DNA of 64,000 nt from Cyathus striatus (GCA_025738555.1 JAOVFP010000012.1:2542001-2606000); one strand, 5' to 3'. Shown: positions 46,442 through 58,729, counted from the first letter of the stretch. The notes: generated from the sequence alone by a model not told the origin. Translations and numbers: made by a program.

Positions 46442-48118
46442 GTGGCACCAATTACTCGCTCCAAAACCCTTCAATCACTCTTATCCCATTCCTATCACAT
46501 CCCATCTATATCTGTACCAATCTATACACCTCGATCTCACCCTACACCTTATTCCCATCCTCAAACTCCGAGAGCCGTGTCGGTGGACTCTGACGACTCG
46601 GACTTTGATCCCAATACCTATCTTTCCCTTCACCAAATCCCCAACTATATCCCACCACCTCGCCACTCTTCTCCTCCCGTACATCCTATCAACCGAACTC
46701 TTACTATCATCACTGAACCAGGACATAACAACGTATTAAGATTTAATACTCCTACTCAATACATATCCCCATTTGAACAAGACTTTTACTCTCCATTAGG
46801 ATACAAAACTCTTCTTAACACCATTCACAATGATGGTAGAGAACCTCCTACACCTACATACCCTGACTTTGATCTTTAAAAATGATCACTCTTGAAGTTA
46901 TTCTCAGATTTCTCGGCACCCTAGTGGCAATTCTTATGAAGGATGAAATCGTAACCAGGTGGAATAATATGACTCCCGAAAACCAAAGGGCTATCAGAGA
47001 AAGCATCTCGGCAATGACTCAAGGAGTCATTCAAGAGATCAGAAATGGAATTAAGGAGGATTGACCAGAACCCAAGGAAAAGGTTGAGATCCTGGAAGAT
47101 TACGAAGGAGATCCCCATACAGTTAATAATTGGATTAGGCATATGATGCTGTACTTTCAGGAAAAGAATATTATGAATGATTGGAAAAAGATAACAATCG
47201 CTCTACCAAAAGTTAAAAAAGAAAAGGATAATTGAGCCCAGCGATGGGCAGACACATTTTTAGGAGATTTGATCTTGTTCAATGAAGAATGAGCTCAATG
47301 GAAATTATTACACAATGGAAAGGAACCCACTCTTCAGGACACTCAAAAGGTTAACATCCCAGCAACAGACACATCCCCAGCAGTCATCCATGAAGCATTC
47401 AAAGTAGGATGTCCATTCGCTAACTGGGACACGTTTGTCGAAAGACTCCAATTCTTTTTCATATCAATGGAAACTCAGAATAACGTGATCAAACAAATCA
47501 ACAAGGTCATACAAGGGAATGGACCTGTTGAGGATTATACTATTGATTTTATGCAATGGATGAATCTATCAGGATTCGATAATATGGCTTTAGTGGACAA
47601 ATACCGGTGAGGAATGCATCCACTTTTAGCCAGAAGACTTATGGAAGTTGGTGGACTCAAAGTCACTGATAAAATTATTGATTGGGTAGACAAAGCTGCA
47701 GAATATGAAAGGAACTGTCGAGAGGCTAATTTTGGACAAATCACACAAAACCCTAAACCTCAGAATCAAAATATCGGATGCCCCATTAACACCCCCAGCA
47801 TGAACCAACCAAGACAACCTGCACAACAGACTCCACCAAACCAATCGAATCTCACAGTATCACAAGGCAGCAATCGTATGGATCTCAATCAGCTTAAAAA
47901 GAAGGTCATTGTTTTTATTGCAAGGAAAAAGGACACATGTCTAACACATGCCCTAAGAAACCTCGCGGACCTTATGTACAACATAATGTAAATATGGACT
48001 CTTCTATACCTGTAGCATCCACTAGTGGAGTTGTAGAATTACCAGATGTCACTAAATTATCGGAAGAGCAACATGCTCTACTCATTGCTCAATTGGGTTT
48101 TCCCCAAGGCCAGCAGTG
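46442..48118 (+). pseudogene. gag of the chromovirus
   Basis: A leader frame (46442-46879, MAPITRSKTLQSLL, SDDSDFDPNTYLSL) is followed in another frame by the capsid region (LEDYEGDPHTVNNWI, WDTFVERLQFFFI, VEDYTIDFMQWMN, GMHPLLARRLMEVGG) and a CX2CX4HX4C zinc knuckle at about 47905-47950 that is one base out of frame with the capsid. TGA codons at 47062-47064 and three later places interrupt it. The expected product packages the RNA in virus-like particles. Confidence 0.75.
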
Positions 48119-51100
48119 AGCGCAAACTCGCCGGCCTTGTTTTATGTACCTTCTAATGTAACTGTACCTACAGTAGATCTGGAATTGAAATACATATCAT
48201 TACAAAAAGAAAAAACTAAACGCACCTTCCCTAATCAGGAAGTAAAACCAGGAAACATGTACTGGGTTGCATGGAGATTAAAAGACCAAACATCGGAATT
48301 AGCCCTTGCCACATTAAGTATTTGGACACATCCTAAATGAAGACCTGAAGTAATTCAGAAAATGATCAAGGAATTAAATGATCTTTCAGATCAAGATGTA
48401 ATTCAAGCGTTAGAAGAATTAAAAAGACCCAAAAGATTTATCTGAGGAACAAACAGAAATCAAATGGATCTTGATTTAATGGTTACCACTTTAGACACTC
48501 AAAGAACATACAGATTAAAGGCATTACTTGACAGTGGAAGCACCAGAACTTGTATTAATTGAAGATTCATAGAGGAAAATTGAATTACAACTAAAAAGTA
48601 TCCAAGACCCACACCAGTCTATAATGCCAACTGAACACTTAACAGTGATGGATCTATTACAGATTATGTTGAACTGAGAGTAAGACTTGGATGACATGTA
48701 GAAATATTACAACTTGCTGTCATCAATTTAGGGAAAGCATCTATGTTTATTGGACATGATTGGCTCTGAACTCACAATCCAGAAATAGATTGGAAAGAAG
48801 AAATGATTAAATTTACACGATGCCCGATAGAATGCACCCTGCTAATAAATACAATGGATCCTGAAGAAGATGAATCTGATCTAGATGAACAGATAAATCT
48901 TGAATCTGATGATCACATCATAGCAGTCAATATATTTGAACAAATTGAATTAAGGGCATTTCAAACCACGGCTTCGAAAATTGCTGAAGCACAAAATCAG
49001 CAAAAACCGAAGAAACATTGGAAGGAAACTGTTCTGATGTATTATCATGAATTCGAAAGAGTATTCACAAAGGAATCATTTGACAAACTTCCTCCTCGAT
49101 GACCATGGGATCATGCCATCGAATTACTTCCAGGAGCAACCTCATTTGATTGCAAAATTTATCCACTAAATTTAGACAAACAAAAACAACTGGATGAATT
49201 TCTAGATGAAAATCTTAACTCAGGACACATTAGACCATCGAAATCACCTTGAGCATCCCCATTTTTCTTTATCAAAAAGAAAGATAGATCAAATAGATAC
49301 CCATTACTGTTAATTCAGGAATTAGTAGACAAGCTTAAAAAGGCACGATACTTTACTAAGCTAGATATCCAATGGGGTTATAATAATGTCCGGATCAAAG
49401 AAGGCGATGAGCAATATGCTGCATTCAGAACTAATCGAGGATTATTCGAACCCTTAGTTATGTTCTTTGGTCTTACCAATTCACCAGCAACCTTTCAAAC
49501 CATGATGAACGACATATTCAGAATGGAAATTAATGAAGGAACAGTCATTGTCTACATGGACGATATTCTTATATTCACGGAAACTTTAGAAGAACACAGA
49601 AAAATGGTAAAACATGTTCTTAGAAAATTAGAAGAACACGAATTATATCTAAAACCAGAAAAGTGTTTCTTTGAAAAAGCAGAAGTAGAATATCTAGGTC
49701 TTATTATTTCCAAAAATTCTGTATGAATGGATTCAGGAAAAGTTAAAGCTGTAGTAGATTGGCCAGTACCTAACAATAAAAGGGAACTTCAACAATTTTT
49801 AGGATTTATTAACTTCTATTGACGATTCATTCAAGGATTTGCAAAAATAGCGAAACCCCTTCATGAATTAACTGGAAAAAATGAATGGAAATGGGAACTT
49901 AGTCAAGCATTGGCATTTTCCAAACTAAAAGACCAAATAATATCGGCACCCATTCTAGCAATGCCTAATGATGATGGGAAATATCGTGTTGAAGCTGATT
50001 CCTCAGACTTCACAAATGGAGCCATCCTTTCTCAAGAACAAATCAATGGGAAATGGAAACCTATTGCATTTCTATCACATGCTTTAAGTCCAACAGAAAG
50101 AAATTATGAAATCTATGATAAGGAAATGCTTGCTATAATGAGAGCATTAGACATGTGGAGGCAGTATCTCTTAGGGGCTAAGAAAGTATTTGAAATCTAG
50201 ATGGATCATAAAAATCTACAATACTTTTGAAAACCCCAAAAGTTAAATCGACAATAGGCACGATGGTCCACTGAGTTATCAGAATTTCACTACACATTAC
50301 ATCATAAACCAGGAAATCAGATGACAAAAGCAGACTTATTATCTCAAAGAGCAGGACATGAACAAGGCGAACATGATAATGAAGACATTATCCTTCTTAA
50401 ATCGGAACATTTCAGACAAACATATGAAGTTCACGGTTAAGACAAAGAAATCATGGAACAAGTTCGAAAATCCAGAAAAAACTGAGATAAGGAAGTCATC
50501 AAAATGATTAACCTTAAATCAAAAGACTGGTCTGAATCACCAGAAGGTATAATTACATGGAAAGATCAAGTTTACATTCCCAAAAATGCTAAACTAAGAG
50601 AATGTATAATTAAACTGTGTCATGACTCGGCTATATCCAGACATCATGGAGAATATAAAACTCAGGAATTAATAACAAGAAATTACTGGTGGCCCAGAAT
50701 AAGATCTGACATAGTAAAATACATATCAGGATGTGAAGCTTGTCAAAGGACAAATATTCATTGATCAAAACCAATTGGATTACTAAATCCTTATAGTATC
50801 CCCGAAGGACCATGGCATACTATATCAATTGATTTTGTCAGACCACTTCCATATTCCCGAGGATTTGACTTTTTAATAGTAGTAGTTGATCAATTTACCA
50901 AAATGGCAGCCTTTATTCCATGTAATAAAGAAATCAATAGTCCAGGAGTTGCAGAACTATATTTAGAAAAAGTATTTAAAAACTTCGGAATGCCTCAACA
51001 AGAAGAATTCATTACTATGATAATAAAAGCTAGGGAAAATGCCAAGGCAGCTCTTACTCTATCTAATGAAGCCATGAAAAGGGGATACGATAGGAATAGA

Positions 51101-51559
51101 AATGAATCACCTGAATACAAACCTGGTGACCTTGTTTACATGGAAGGAATTAATATTAAATCTGATAGACCGGTCGCAAAATTAGATGACAAATGATATG
51201 GCCCTTTTAAAGTAATAAAGAAAGTAGGATTAGCCTCTTATGAAATTCAATTACTGAAAACTTGGAACTGAAAACATCCGACATTCAATACACAACTTCT
51301 TATGAAATATATTCCTGCTCAATACAAATCACAACAAAAACCGAAACCCCCACCCGCTATTATTGTAGACGATCAGGAACAATATGAAGTAGAATCCATA
51401 TTAGCATGGAAGATAAATCGGAAAAAAGTTCTATATAAAATTAAGTGGAAAGGCTATTCCTATGATCATTGTACATGGGAACCAATTACGTCATTAACCG
51501 GATCTAAAAGTTTATTAAATAAATTCCATCAGGAGAATCCGGAATGCCCAGATGTATAA
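48119..51559 (+). pseudogene. pol of the chromovirus: protease, RT, RNase H, truncated integrase, chromodomain
   Basis: Visible landmarks are protease LLDSGSTRTCIN near 48530; RT with [23 protein letters not shown] and YMDD at 49553-49564; RNase H with EADSSDFTNGAILS and NYEIYDKEMLAIMRAL; the integrase HHCC finger at about 50620-50750; IDFV and DQFTKMAAFIPC; and a chromodomain (YEVESILAWK, KIKWKGYSYDHCTWEP) at about 51383-51510. About 20 residues are missing in RT after FFFIKKK, and most of the integrase core is gone: at about 51000 the frame jumps from KNFGMPQ to a segment that normally lies near its end. TGA interrupts at 48338, 49100, 49724, 50762 and 51194; a TAG at 50198. Confidence 0.8.
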
Positions 51560-51762
51560 ATATAACAAGAACTCGTCCATATTTTAATTATTCAACATGT
51601 TATCCAACAATATCACTCTTTTGATTTACATTATTGTCATCTTCATCCTTTGTATGGCTGTTTTTATACTTGGCCATTATATTCCTCGAATCATTCTTCG
51701 AATTCAAGAATGACCCCAACGACAAGACAAATCCATTGAAATGTCATGAGGACACGACCTTT

Positions 51763-51772
51763 AAAGGGGGGG
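51763..51772 (+). promoter_or_regulatory. Polypurine tract of the chromovirus
   Basis: AAAGGGGGGG lies four bases before the 3' LTR, the normal site for plus-strand DNA priming. Confidence 0.7.
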
Positions 51773-51775
51773 TAA

Positions 51776-52150
51776 TGTTAGGACTTCATTACTTATCTAA
51801 TCTTTTATCTAATCACTATCTTATCTATGTCATGTGATTAGTCACATGACCTACAATGCGGACACCATGCGTATCAACATACATTACTCATCATGACTGT
51901 GGGCACAGTTACACAGTTCAGCCATACGTATAGCATGAGTTCTTAATGTAGAAGCACAGTAGACATGTGTTGTAGTGTAGGTTACTTACATGCAATATAC
52001 TCATGAACTCTTTCTATAAATACAGTCACTCTTAGTTAGTATTCGTTATTCTTGTGCTAGTTTATTCCAGATTAGCAATAAGACTCACTTCTCTTTCATG
52101 TTCGAGTGTTTAAGTTCAGCTTTGAGTATTTTGCTCATCTGTTGCTAACA
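51776..52150 (+). repeat. 3' LTR of the gypsy chromovirus (375 bp)
   Basis: It starts TGTTAGGACTTC and ends TGCTAACA, and pairs with the 5' LTR at about 96 percent identity by my count. A TATA-like CTATAAATACAGTC lies at about 52014-52027, as expected for an LTR promoter. Confidence 0.85.
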
Positions 52151-54085
52151 AAAACAGATAATATCTGCAGATATTCAGATACTGGCTATCTGTGACCAGC
52201 CCTACTGCAAACACATAAGTAAAAGCTATTATTACCCCAGGTTTCAAACAAAACAGGTTTTCTGTATACATCTAGATGTAGACTATTGTGTGGGGTATTT
52301 GTACCCAAGGTTATATAAAATACAGAGATAATCTGAGTATACCATATCTGTAACATCACATGAGGGGGAGGGGGAATGGCATGTTATATCTCAAGAATGA
52401 TATGGCCAATCATGGTCATTATTTGTGCTACACTATAGGTTATAAGTGGTGTATCTGTACCTGAGTTTATGAAATAAACAGTGGAGATCTGAGTACACAG
52501 AGTCTGTAGCAGACCTGAGGTTAGGTTTGAGGTTCAGAGAAAAGAGCCTCTGAACCATATGGAACCAGACTGTGATACCACTACTAGCATTTCATGAGGG
52601 AGAGGGGGAATGACATGACATATCTCCAGAATGACATAGCTGATTGGAATGATTGTTTTCACCATATGACTGGTCATATGTGGTGTATTCATACCTGAGT
52701 TTAGATATAAAACAGTGATGATTTGGGTATACAAAGTCAGTAACACCTCAGGAAGGAGAGGGGAGAAAGCATGTGTAGATCACCAGAATCAGATACCCAA
52801 ATGTAATACTTGACAAAGGGTAGGGGTATTTAGGGGGTAAGGATAAGGGTATGGATTCCAGTACTCAGGGGTATACTCCTGCTCATCACTATATACAGCC
52901 ATCATTGCTGGATCCACAGCCAAACCACTGAATCTTGGCTGCCCCATTGCTCTCCACTGTGCTAACACATTGTAGTGTCCCAACCACTGCTATGTCTCTT
53001 CACCCATCATGCACCTATTCATCCTACTGTCACAATGCCTGGACCATGTCAACATATCCATCAGGAGATCAAGAAGCTGGTCATTCATGTGTACTGTGAG
53101 GGACTTTCTGACAGTGATATCTGATAGTTGTCATGAGTGGCAAGATTGACACAGAAACAAATTCTGTTGCCGTATCAAAGAACAGGTGATGTTTGTAGTT
53201 TTTTGGTTGAGCATGGTTGGAAGCATTCTCTCACTAGCCTGGATGTTGCAGTAAGTAATTGTTGGACTAGTTCTAGAGTTTTATGCTTACTACATTGTAC
53301 AGTTCCTGGAAGCTTGTATTGAACAGTATATTGCACTCCTCCACAAGATCAGGTGGACTTCAGGTAGACTTCTGGACTCTATATGGACTCTACTGGACTC
53401 TACTGGACTACAGGTGAACTCTAGTAAACTTCAGGTGGACTTCAGGTGGACTTCAGTTAGAGCCAACTACCTGAACTCTACCTGGACTCCACTGAACTCA
53501 AGTGCCTAAGCTGTACCTAGACTCTATTGTCACAGTTGTAACATGTTTCCTACAGTCATCAAACTTGTCACACATGTGTAAAAGTGTGACATGTTGGAAA
53601 ACACACCTTTTCCAACATTTTCCAACATGTCAAACTTTTACACATATGTGACAAGTTTGATGACTGTAGGAAACATGTTACAACTGTGACAATAGAGTCT
53701 AGGTACAGCTTAGGCACCACACTTTTTCTAACATTTCCAACATGTCACGCTTTTTCCAACATGTCACACTTTCACACTCAGCACTTGGTGTCACACCACT
53801 CATCACATAGTGTCACACTCAACACACTATTACACCACTCATCATATAATGTCACACTACTCAGCTCTCAGTGTCACACTCAGCACTTGATATCACACTC
53901 AGCACTCATTGTCACACTCAACATGCAGTGTCACACCACCCATCATGTAGTGTCACACTCAACAGTCCAGTATTCTACCTGAAGTCCAGTGGCTTAAATC
54001 AGTGATTTCCAGGTGATTTCCAGTAGTCCACCTGAAGTCCATGACTGTACTGCACTGCACCTGAACTCAACCTGAACTGTACACA

Positions 54086-55995
54086 TGGGGGTACACAACA
54101 CTCTCACATGGCTGGTGACATGACAGTCACACCATGTGACCAAAAGTGTCACAAATCTTGACCCAGTTCTGTTCTTTGCATTTTCTGGGTATTTCTTCAT
54201 ACTTTTCTTTGCTCTTTTCACTCCTATTTTAACTAATGTTATGCTAGATATCGTAAATATGTTATTTAAGTAGTGTAATATGTATGAATTCCTATATTCT
54301 CTTATAACTACTGGTTAAAACAAGGTGACAGCTGTGACATTGTGACAGCTTATATCAGTCAATCAGGTGATCTTCTGAAATAGGTGGCTGTGCTTTATGT
54401 GGTTGGTTTCAGAACTTGTTTCTCAAATATCTTTCTGAGATCACATTGTATTGCTATAGTTTATAGAGCAAAATTGCACTATTATATTGTGTAAATAATT
54501 TTATCTATACAGAATTTTATTAAAAGAAACATTATTACATGCACAAAAACCTTTACAACCTATACAAATAATCTATTATAAACTGTACTTAATGTGTAGT
54601 TCATATATACATGATAATGGAATATTTGAGTTGAGCAATCAATCACACATGGTGTTGTTTGAAGTCTAACCTGTAGCTGTGCCTTTTGTTATATCCATGC
54701 CCAGCTATATTGTGCCGATGTTACTGAAGGTTCCCATGTGACCTTCCAACATACCTGGTCCATTCCTGGAACATACCCGCTATGGGTTTACACTTCCTGA
54801 TGTTCCCACCTGGGAATGTACCCGGAACCTGTCAGGTTTTCTATCAGATACTTCAGATATGTAGTTTCTCTTATGATGGCCTCACCACATCATTATACCA
54901 TTACTCCTCTCTTCCATTCTCACTTGTACATTTCATTATGGTCAATGTAGTTTAGTTTCTTATTCTTCATTCTGAGTGCATCATTTGCGCCACTACTCCT
55001 CTTTGCCCAGTCTTTATTTTGTTTACCTACACTTAGTATTCTGTCTCCAGATTCATATCTATATCTTACTAGTATATATAAATAGTCTTCCAAATGTACT
55101 AGGTAGTCTTCAGTATTCATATCAACTCTGTACACTTTCTTCCTACTCTAAGTTCTGAAACCCGCTCCGGGTTTTCCTTCAGGTCTCTCTCCCACTGCCT
55201 AGTGTAGTGGCGAAGCCCCTCACATACTCTGGAACATTTCCTTACATTGGATATTGTCTGTTGTGAAATACAAACTATTCCCTGGGGATATTCAGGCGGC
55301 ACAGCACATGCGCTGAAGCCATGGTTCACTTCCGCACTCCCACTCCCATTCCCATACCTGTACTCACTTTGGGTTTCCATTATAGTCCTCCCATGCCTTC
55401 CGGGTGTCTTCACATTCATTTCCCAGTAGGAAGGGAATCGGTATGTAACACCTTTGAGCTATGGGAGCAAGAACTTATATCTTATAACCCTATGGAATAA
55501 CATCATACATATATGATTTATAGAGCAAATTTGTACTATTCATTGATGCAGACAATTCGTATTAACCAGAATTTTAATATCATGACTGTGAGTATGAGAT
55601 AATGCACCAATACCTGTCATATTAATATGTTACAACACCTTAATTAAAAATCCGGCTAATAACAATTGTAGGCATCGTAAAATAGTGCAATTTTGCTCTA
55701 TTATATATATTCTGAAGTGTTCTCCCTCAAAAGTTATAAGAGGATGAAGTTTGAGTACCTAATTGATGTGATTTTTGGCAGGGGTTTGATGCCTCCAGCA
55801 ATATCCAGCATATTTTAACAAAAAAAAACTTCATACAATCCTAGATAATGTATTTTTATTATGATGTGACACAAAAGAGCTAGCTAAAATGTGTTGAGTG
55901 AGGAATGAGAGCAGTGGGTCAGTATAATTTGGGGGCATGCATGACAGATGTCACAGATCATGTGAGTCACACTTTGCAGGCATTGTGCACCCCCA
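54086..55995. mobile_element. TIR element J with GTACACA duplication, nested
   Basis: The ends TGGGGGTACACAA and, inverted, TGGGGGTGCACAA are flanked by GTACACA (54079-54085 and 55996-56002). The empty site GTACACAGAATAG is present in the sister element at about 23562. About 1.1 kb long without the LTR inside it. Internal inverted words TAGAGCAAAATTGCACTAT and ATAGTGCAATTTTGCTCTA lie at about 54465 and 55680. No gene. Confidence 0.8.
54687..55450 (+). mobile_element. Solo LTR, family L1 (764 bp)
   Basis: It starts TGTTATATCC and ends GTATGTAACA, with the exact 5-bp duplication CCTTT (54682-54686 and 55451-55455). The reverse complement matches the LTR at 39453-41489 without its nested element. 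No retrotransposon interior is attached. Confidence 0.85.
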
Positions 55996-56716
55996 GTACA
56001 CAGAATAGCAGTACTCATAGTTCAGGTGGAGTTCAGTGAAGTCCAGGTAGAGTCCAGGTAGAGTCCAGGTAGAGTCCAGGTGGACTCCACCTAATTTCAT
56101 GGAGAAGTGCAATGAACTCGTATTGAACAACAGGCTGATGCTTCCTTGGTAGAACTTCAAGCAACATTGGAAGAGACTTGGGCAGTTTCTGTGTTATTGG
56201 CAACTATCTCTTGTAATTTGAACCAACATGGATTTACTTGTAAGAAAGTGAGTGGATTGTTATATACTTGATAGTGCAATAACCTCTAACAACAAGATAT
56301 ATAGCTAGAATGACTTGCTCTGGAGTGCAATGAAGACAAGGGAATTAACTCCAAGATTCAAATTGCAAGTAATCATGAAGCATACCAGCTCATTTTGGTG
56401 CATGAGAGCCATCTGAGCCATTTCACAGTGTGATGGTCACATGCATTCATGTAGGCAAGATTTCTTCATAAGGGGAAAGCAGGGAAGTAGATATCAGAAG
56501 AGACACTGTGGTTGTAGAGGATTATGGGCATAATAAGGAGGATATAGTTGTACAGGATCTTGAAGATGAGCTGGAGGTGGTCTCAGGTTTGGATAGTACT
56601 GATTAGCATTATGAGACATATTGACAATCTCTCCTATGAAGCTCAAGCTACTAATACTAGGTAATTATACTGATAGGTGGTGGCATTCTAAAACCCTCAG
56701 TGCTTATTGTCTCCAA

Positions 56717-58729
56717 CAGTATGTTGCACTCTCCCACAGTTATCACTGGACTCTCACTGGACTCTCACTAGACTATTGAGAGTTCAGTGAGAGTCTCACT
56801 GTAGTCTCACTGTACTTTCAGTTTCTAAATGCTTTTCAACCCTGACCTGGCACCTGAACTCTACCTGAACTCTACTGTATTCAAGTGCCTAAGCTGTACC
56901 TAGACTTTATTGTCACAGTGATAACATGTTTCCCACAGTCATCACACTTGTCACACATGTGTGAAAGTGTGACATGTTGGGAAAGTGTGATATATGTGAC
57001 ATGTAGGGAAAAATGTGACACATCTTGTCACATTTGTCACAACGTGACAGTTCACTGAAAGTGTGACAAGTGTGATGGCTATGATATGTCACACATATCA
57101 CACTTATTCCAGCATGTCACACTGTCACAACCGTGCCCCTAGCCTGACTTGGCAGCAGAGTACGAGAGGGTGACTACAGAGAAGTGAGGGTGAGTACGAG
57201 ACGAAAGTGGAGAACAAGAACTCAGGGGGTAGGACTTCAGCTTCAGCTTATGTGCTGCACCCCTGGGATTCCTGGTGCTGTATTTCGGAGTAAGGGCTTG
57301 CCCTTCAGAGAAGACAAGAGATGGAAGACGAGAGGTGTAACTCAAGTCAGACGAAAGGGTGAGGACATAGTTCAATACGAAACTAAAGTCTAAGTACAAA
57401 TCGAGTACTACTTAAATACTGGAGACTTGGAGTAAGTAAAGGCCAGCGGAGAAGTACGGTCAGGGTAGGTGTACATAGAATGAAGACTATAACTAATTAA
57501 ACATAATAAAACGTGTTGGAGAAGTGAGCGCATATGGCAGTGTAAAGTAAAACAGATAGTGGCACACTTAAGAATGATAAGTGACTCACTATGAGATGTA
57601 TACTACAATACTGAGGGGATAACTCAGTATGGTGGAAGAAAGGAAATGAAAGTAATCTATGTACAGTAAGCAATAAGTAATACTAAGAGCGTAAGCAAGG
57701 TTTGGAGTAAACAAAGGAAAAGGCAGAGTAAGGCATAGGAGTCCGGAGGTAGGTGATATGGATATGACATACACTCATTCCAACATGTCACACTTTTCCC
57801 ACACTTGTCACGCTTTTTCCAACATTTTCCAACATGTCACACTTTCACACTTCCTACAGTCATCAAACTTGTCACACATGTGTGAAAGCGTGACATGTGT
57901 GACAAGCGTGGGAAAAGTGTGACATGTCTGGAAAAGTATCACATATCATAACCATCACACTTGCCACACTTTTCCAAACATGTCACACTTTTCCCACGCT
58001 TGTCACACATGTCACGCATTGTTTTCCAACATTTTCCAATATGTCACGCTTTTCCAACATGTCACACTTTTTCCCCACACTTGTCACATGTGTTATGCTA
58101 TTTCCAACATTTTCCAACATGTCACACTTTCACACATGTGTGACAATAGAGTCTAGGTACAGCTTAGGCACTACACTTTTTCTAACATTTTCCAGCATGT
58201 CATCCTTTTCCAACATGTTGGAAAATATTGAAAAAGTGTGACATGTTGGGAAAAGTGTGATAAGTGTGATAGCTATAATATGTCACATATATCACACATG
58301 TTGCACTTTTCCAATATTTTCCAAGATGTCACGCTTTTCCAAGATGTCACACAGGTCATGTGACTGCTTTGATGCAGAGAGATCTTATGAAATATTGTGT
58401 GGGAATTTGTAACAACAGAGTTAAATGTCAGAGACTGTACTGAGAGTCCAGTGACTTATTCTCACTAGATTCTCATTGGACTCTCTGAGATTCATCTCAT
58501 TATACTATCACTAGACTCTCAGAGATTCTCACCCAATTCTCATTGGGTGAGATTTTACTGAGATGAAAATCATACATTTTGTCACTGTAGTCTCAGTAAA
58601 CTCTCACTGAACTCTCTCTACTCTCTCATTCTATCACTATATTCTCACTGGATTCCCACTGGAGTATCAGAGAATCTCATGAGAATCTCACTGGATTCTA
58701 CTGAGAATGTGGGTCAGTGTCATGTCCTC
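56717..58729 (+). mobile_element. Family-B element (borders uncertain) with TGTCACGC blocks and a nested LTR
   Basis: It begins CAGTATGTTGCACTCTCCCA, similar to family-A ends, and ends GTGGGTCAGTGTCATGTCCTC, as at 6151. GGACTCTCACTGGACTCTC repeats lie at both sides, and TGTCACGCTTTTTCC blocks at 56925-57120 and 57775-58340. The flanks do not form a duplication; the right side abuts a truncated LTR. Confidence 0.5.
57123..57769 (+). mobile_element. Solo LTR, family L2 (about 647 bp), nested
   Basis: It starts TGTCACAACC and ends GGATATGACA; the flanking pentamers are CACAC and TACAC, one mismatch. The internal words CTTCAGCTTATGTGCTGCAC and CCTGGGATTCCTGGTGCTG are distantly shared with the L1 LTRs. 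It is richer in CpG than its neighbours, which suggests a more recent insertion. Confidence 0.7.

Larger units (their letters stand above)
45702..52150 (+). mobile_element. Ty3/gypsy chromovirus, 6.4 kb, degenerate
   Basis: Two 375-bp LTRs bound gag, protease, RT, RNase H, integrase and a chromodomain in that order, all on the + strand. The frame is broken by many TGA codons, two or three frameshifts and deletions in RT and integrase, so the element cannot be autonomous. A polypurine AAAGGGGGGG precedes the 3' LTR. The segment just after the 5' LTR (AAAGCACAAG) does not show an obvious tRNA primer site. Confidence 0.85.
45058..52204. mobile_element. TIR element I, carrying the gypsy element
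   Basis: The ends TAGGGCTGGTCA and TGACCAGCCCTA are inverted and flanked by the exact 8-bp duplication CTGCAAAC (45050-45057 and 52205-52212). Subterminal GGATAATATCTG / CAGATAATATCTGCAGAT words repeat. Without the gypsy element it is about 700 bp and non-coding. Confidence 0.8.
44707..52891. mobile_element. TIR element H, outermost of three nested elements
   Basis: TAGTGATGAGCAAAGGGTAT at the left and TACTCCTGCTCATCACTA at the right are inverted, followed inward by GGGGTA-rich sequence on both sides. Without the nested element it would be about 1.0 kb. Flanking octamers TATATGAC and TATACAGC agree only in part, so the age or the exact border is uncertain. No gene. Confidence 0.6.
53324..56119. 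mobile_element. Family-A short TIR element, copy 3, carrying nested elements
   Basis: The ends CAGTATATTGCACTCCTCCA and, inverted, GAGTTCATTGCACTTCTCCA are flanked by the exact 8-bp duplication GTATTGAA (53316-53323 and 56120-56127). Removing it restores the transposase frame. Without the nested insertion it is about 880 bp and matches copy 1 (22972-23700), plus an added CACACTCAGCACTTGGTGT array at 53770-53960. Confidence 0.85.
53032..56480 (+). pseudogene. Tc1/IS630-like transposase, interrupted
   Basis: Exon 1 starts at the ATG 53032 and encodes IHQEIKKLVIHVYCEGLSDSDI, RLTQKQILLPYQRTGDV: a helix-turn-helix as in IS630/Tc1 transposases of mushrooms. After an intron (about 53251-53301) FLEACIE is cut by a 2.8-kb insertion and resumes QQADASLVELQATLEETW, SVLLATISCNLNQHGFTCKK at 56128-56247. 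After another intron come LECNEDKG, NHEAYQLILVHESHLSHFTV and FLHKGKAG. The catalytic VDESH motif reads VHESH, so the first or second Asp is lost. Several TGA/TAG stops occur, and the rest of the catalytic domain is not readable beyond about 56480. Confidence 0.65.

Noticed and set aside
12803..51196. TGA reassigned to Arg or Trp
   Set aside because: The WD40 gene uses TGG for Trp throughout, other stops (TAG, TAA) also occur in the broken copies, and frameshifts and deletions accompany them, so these are decayed genes.
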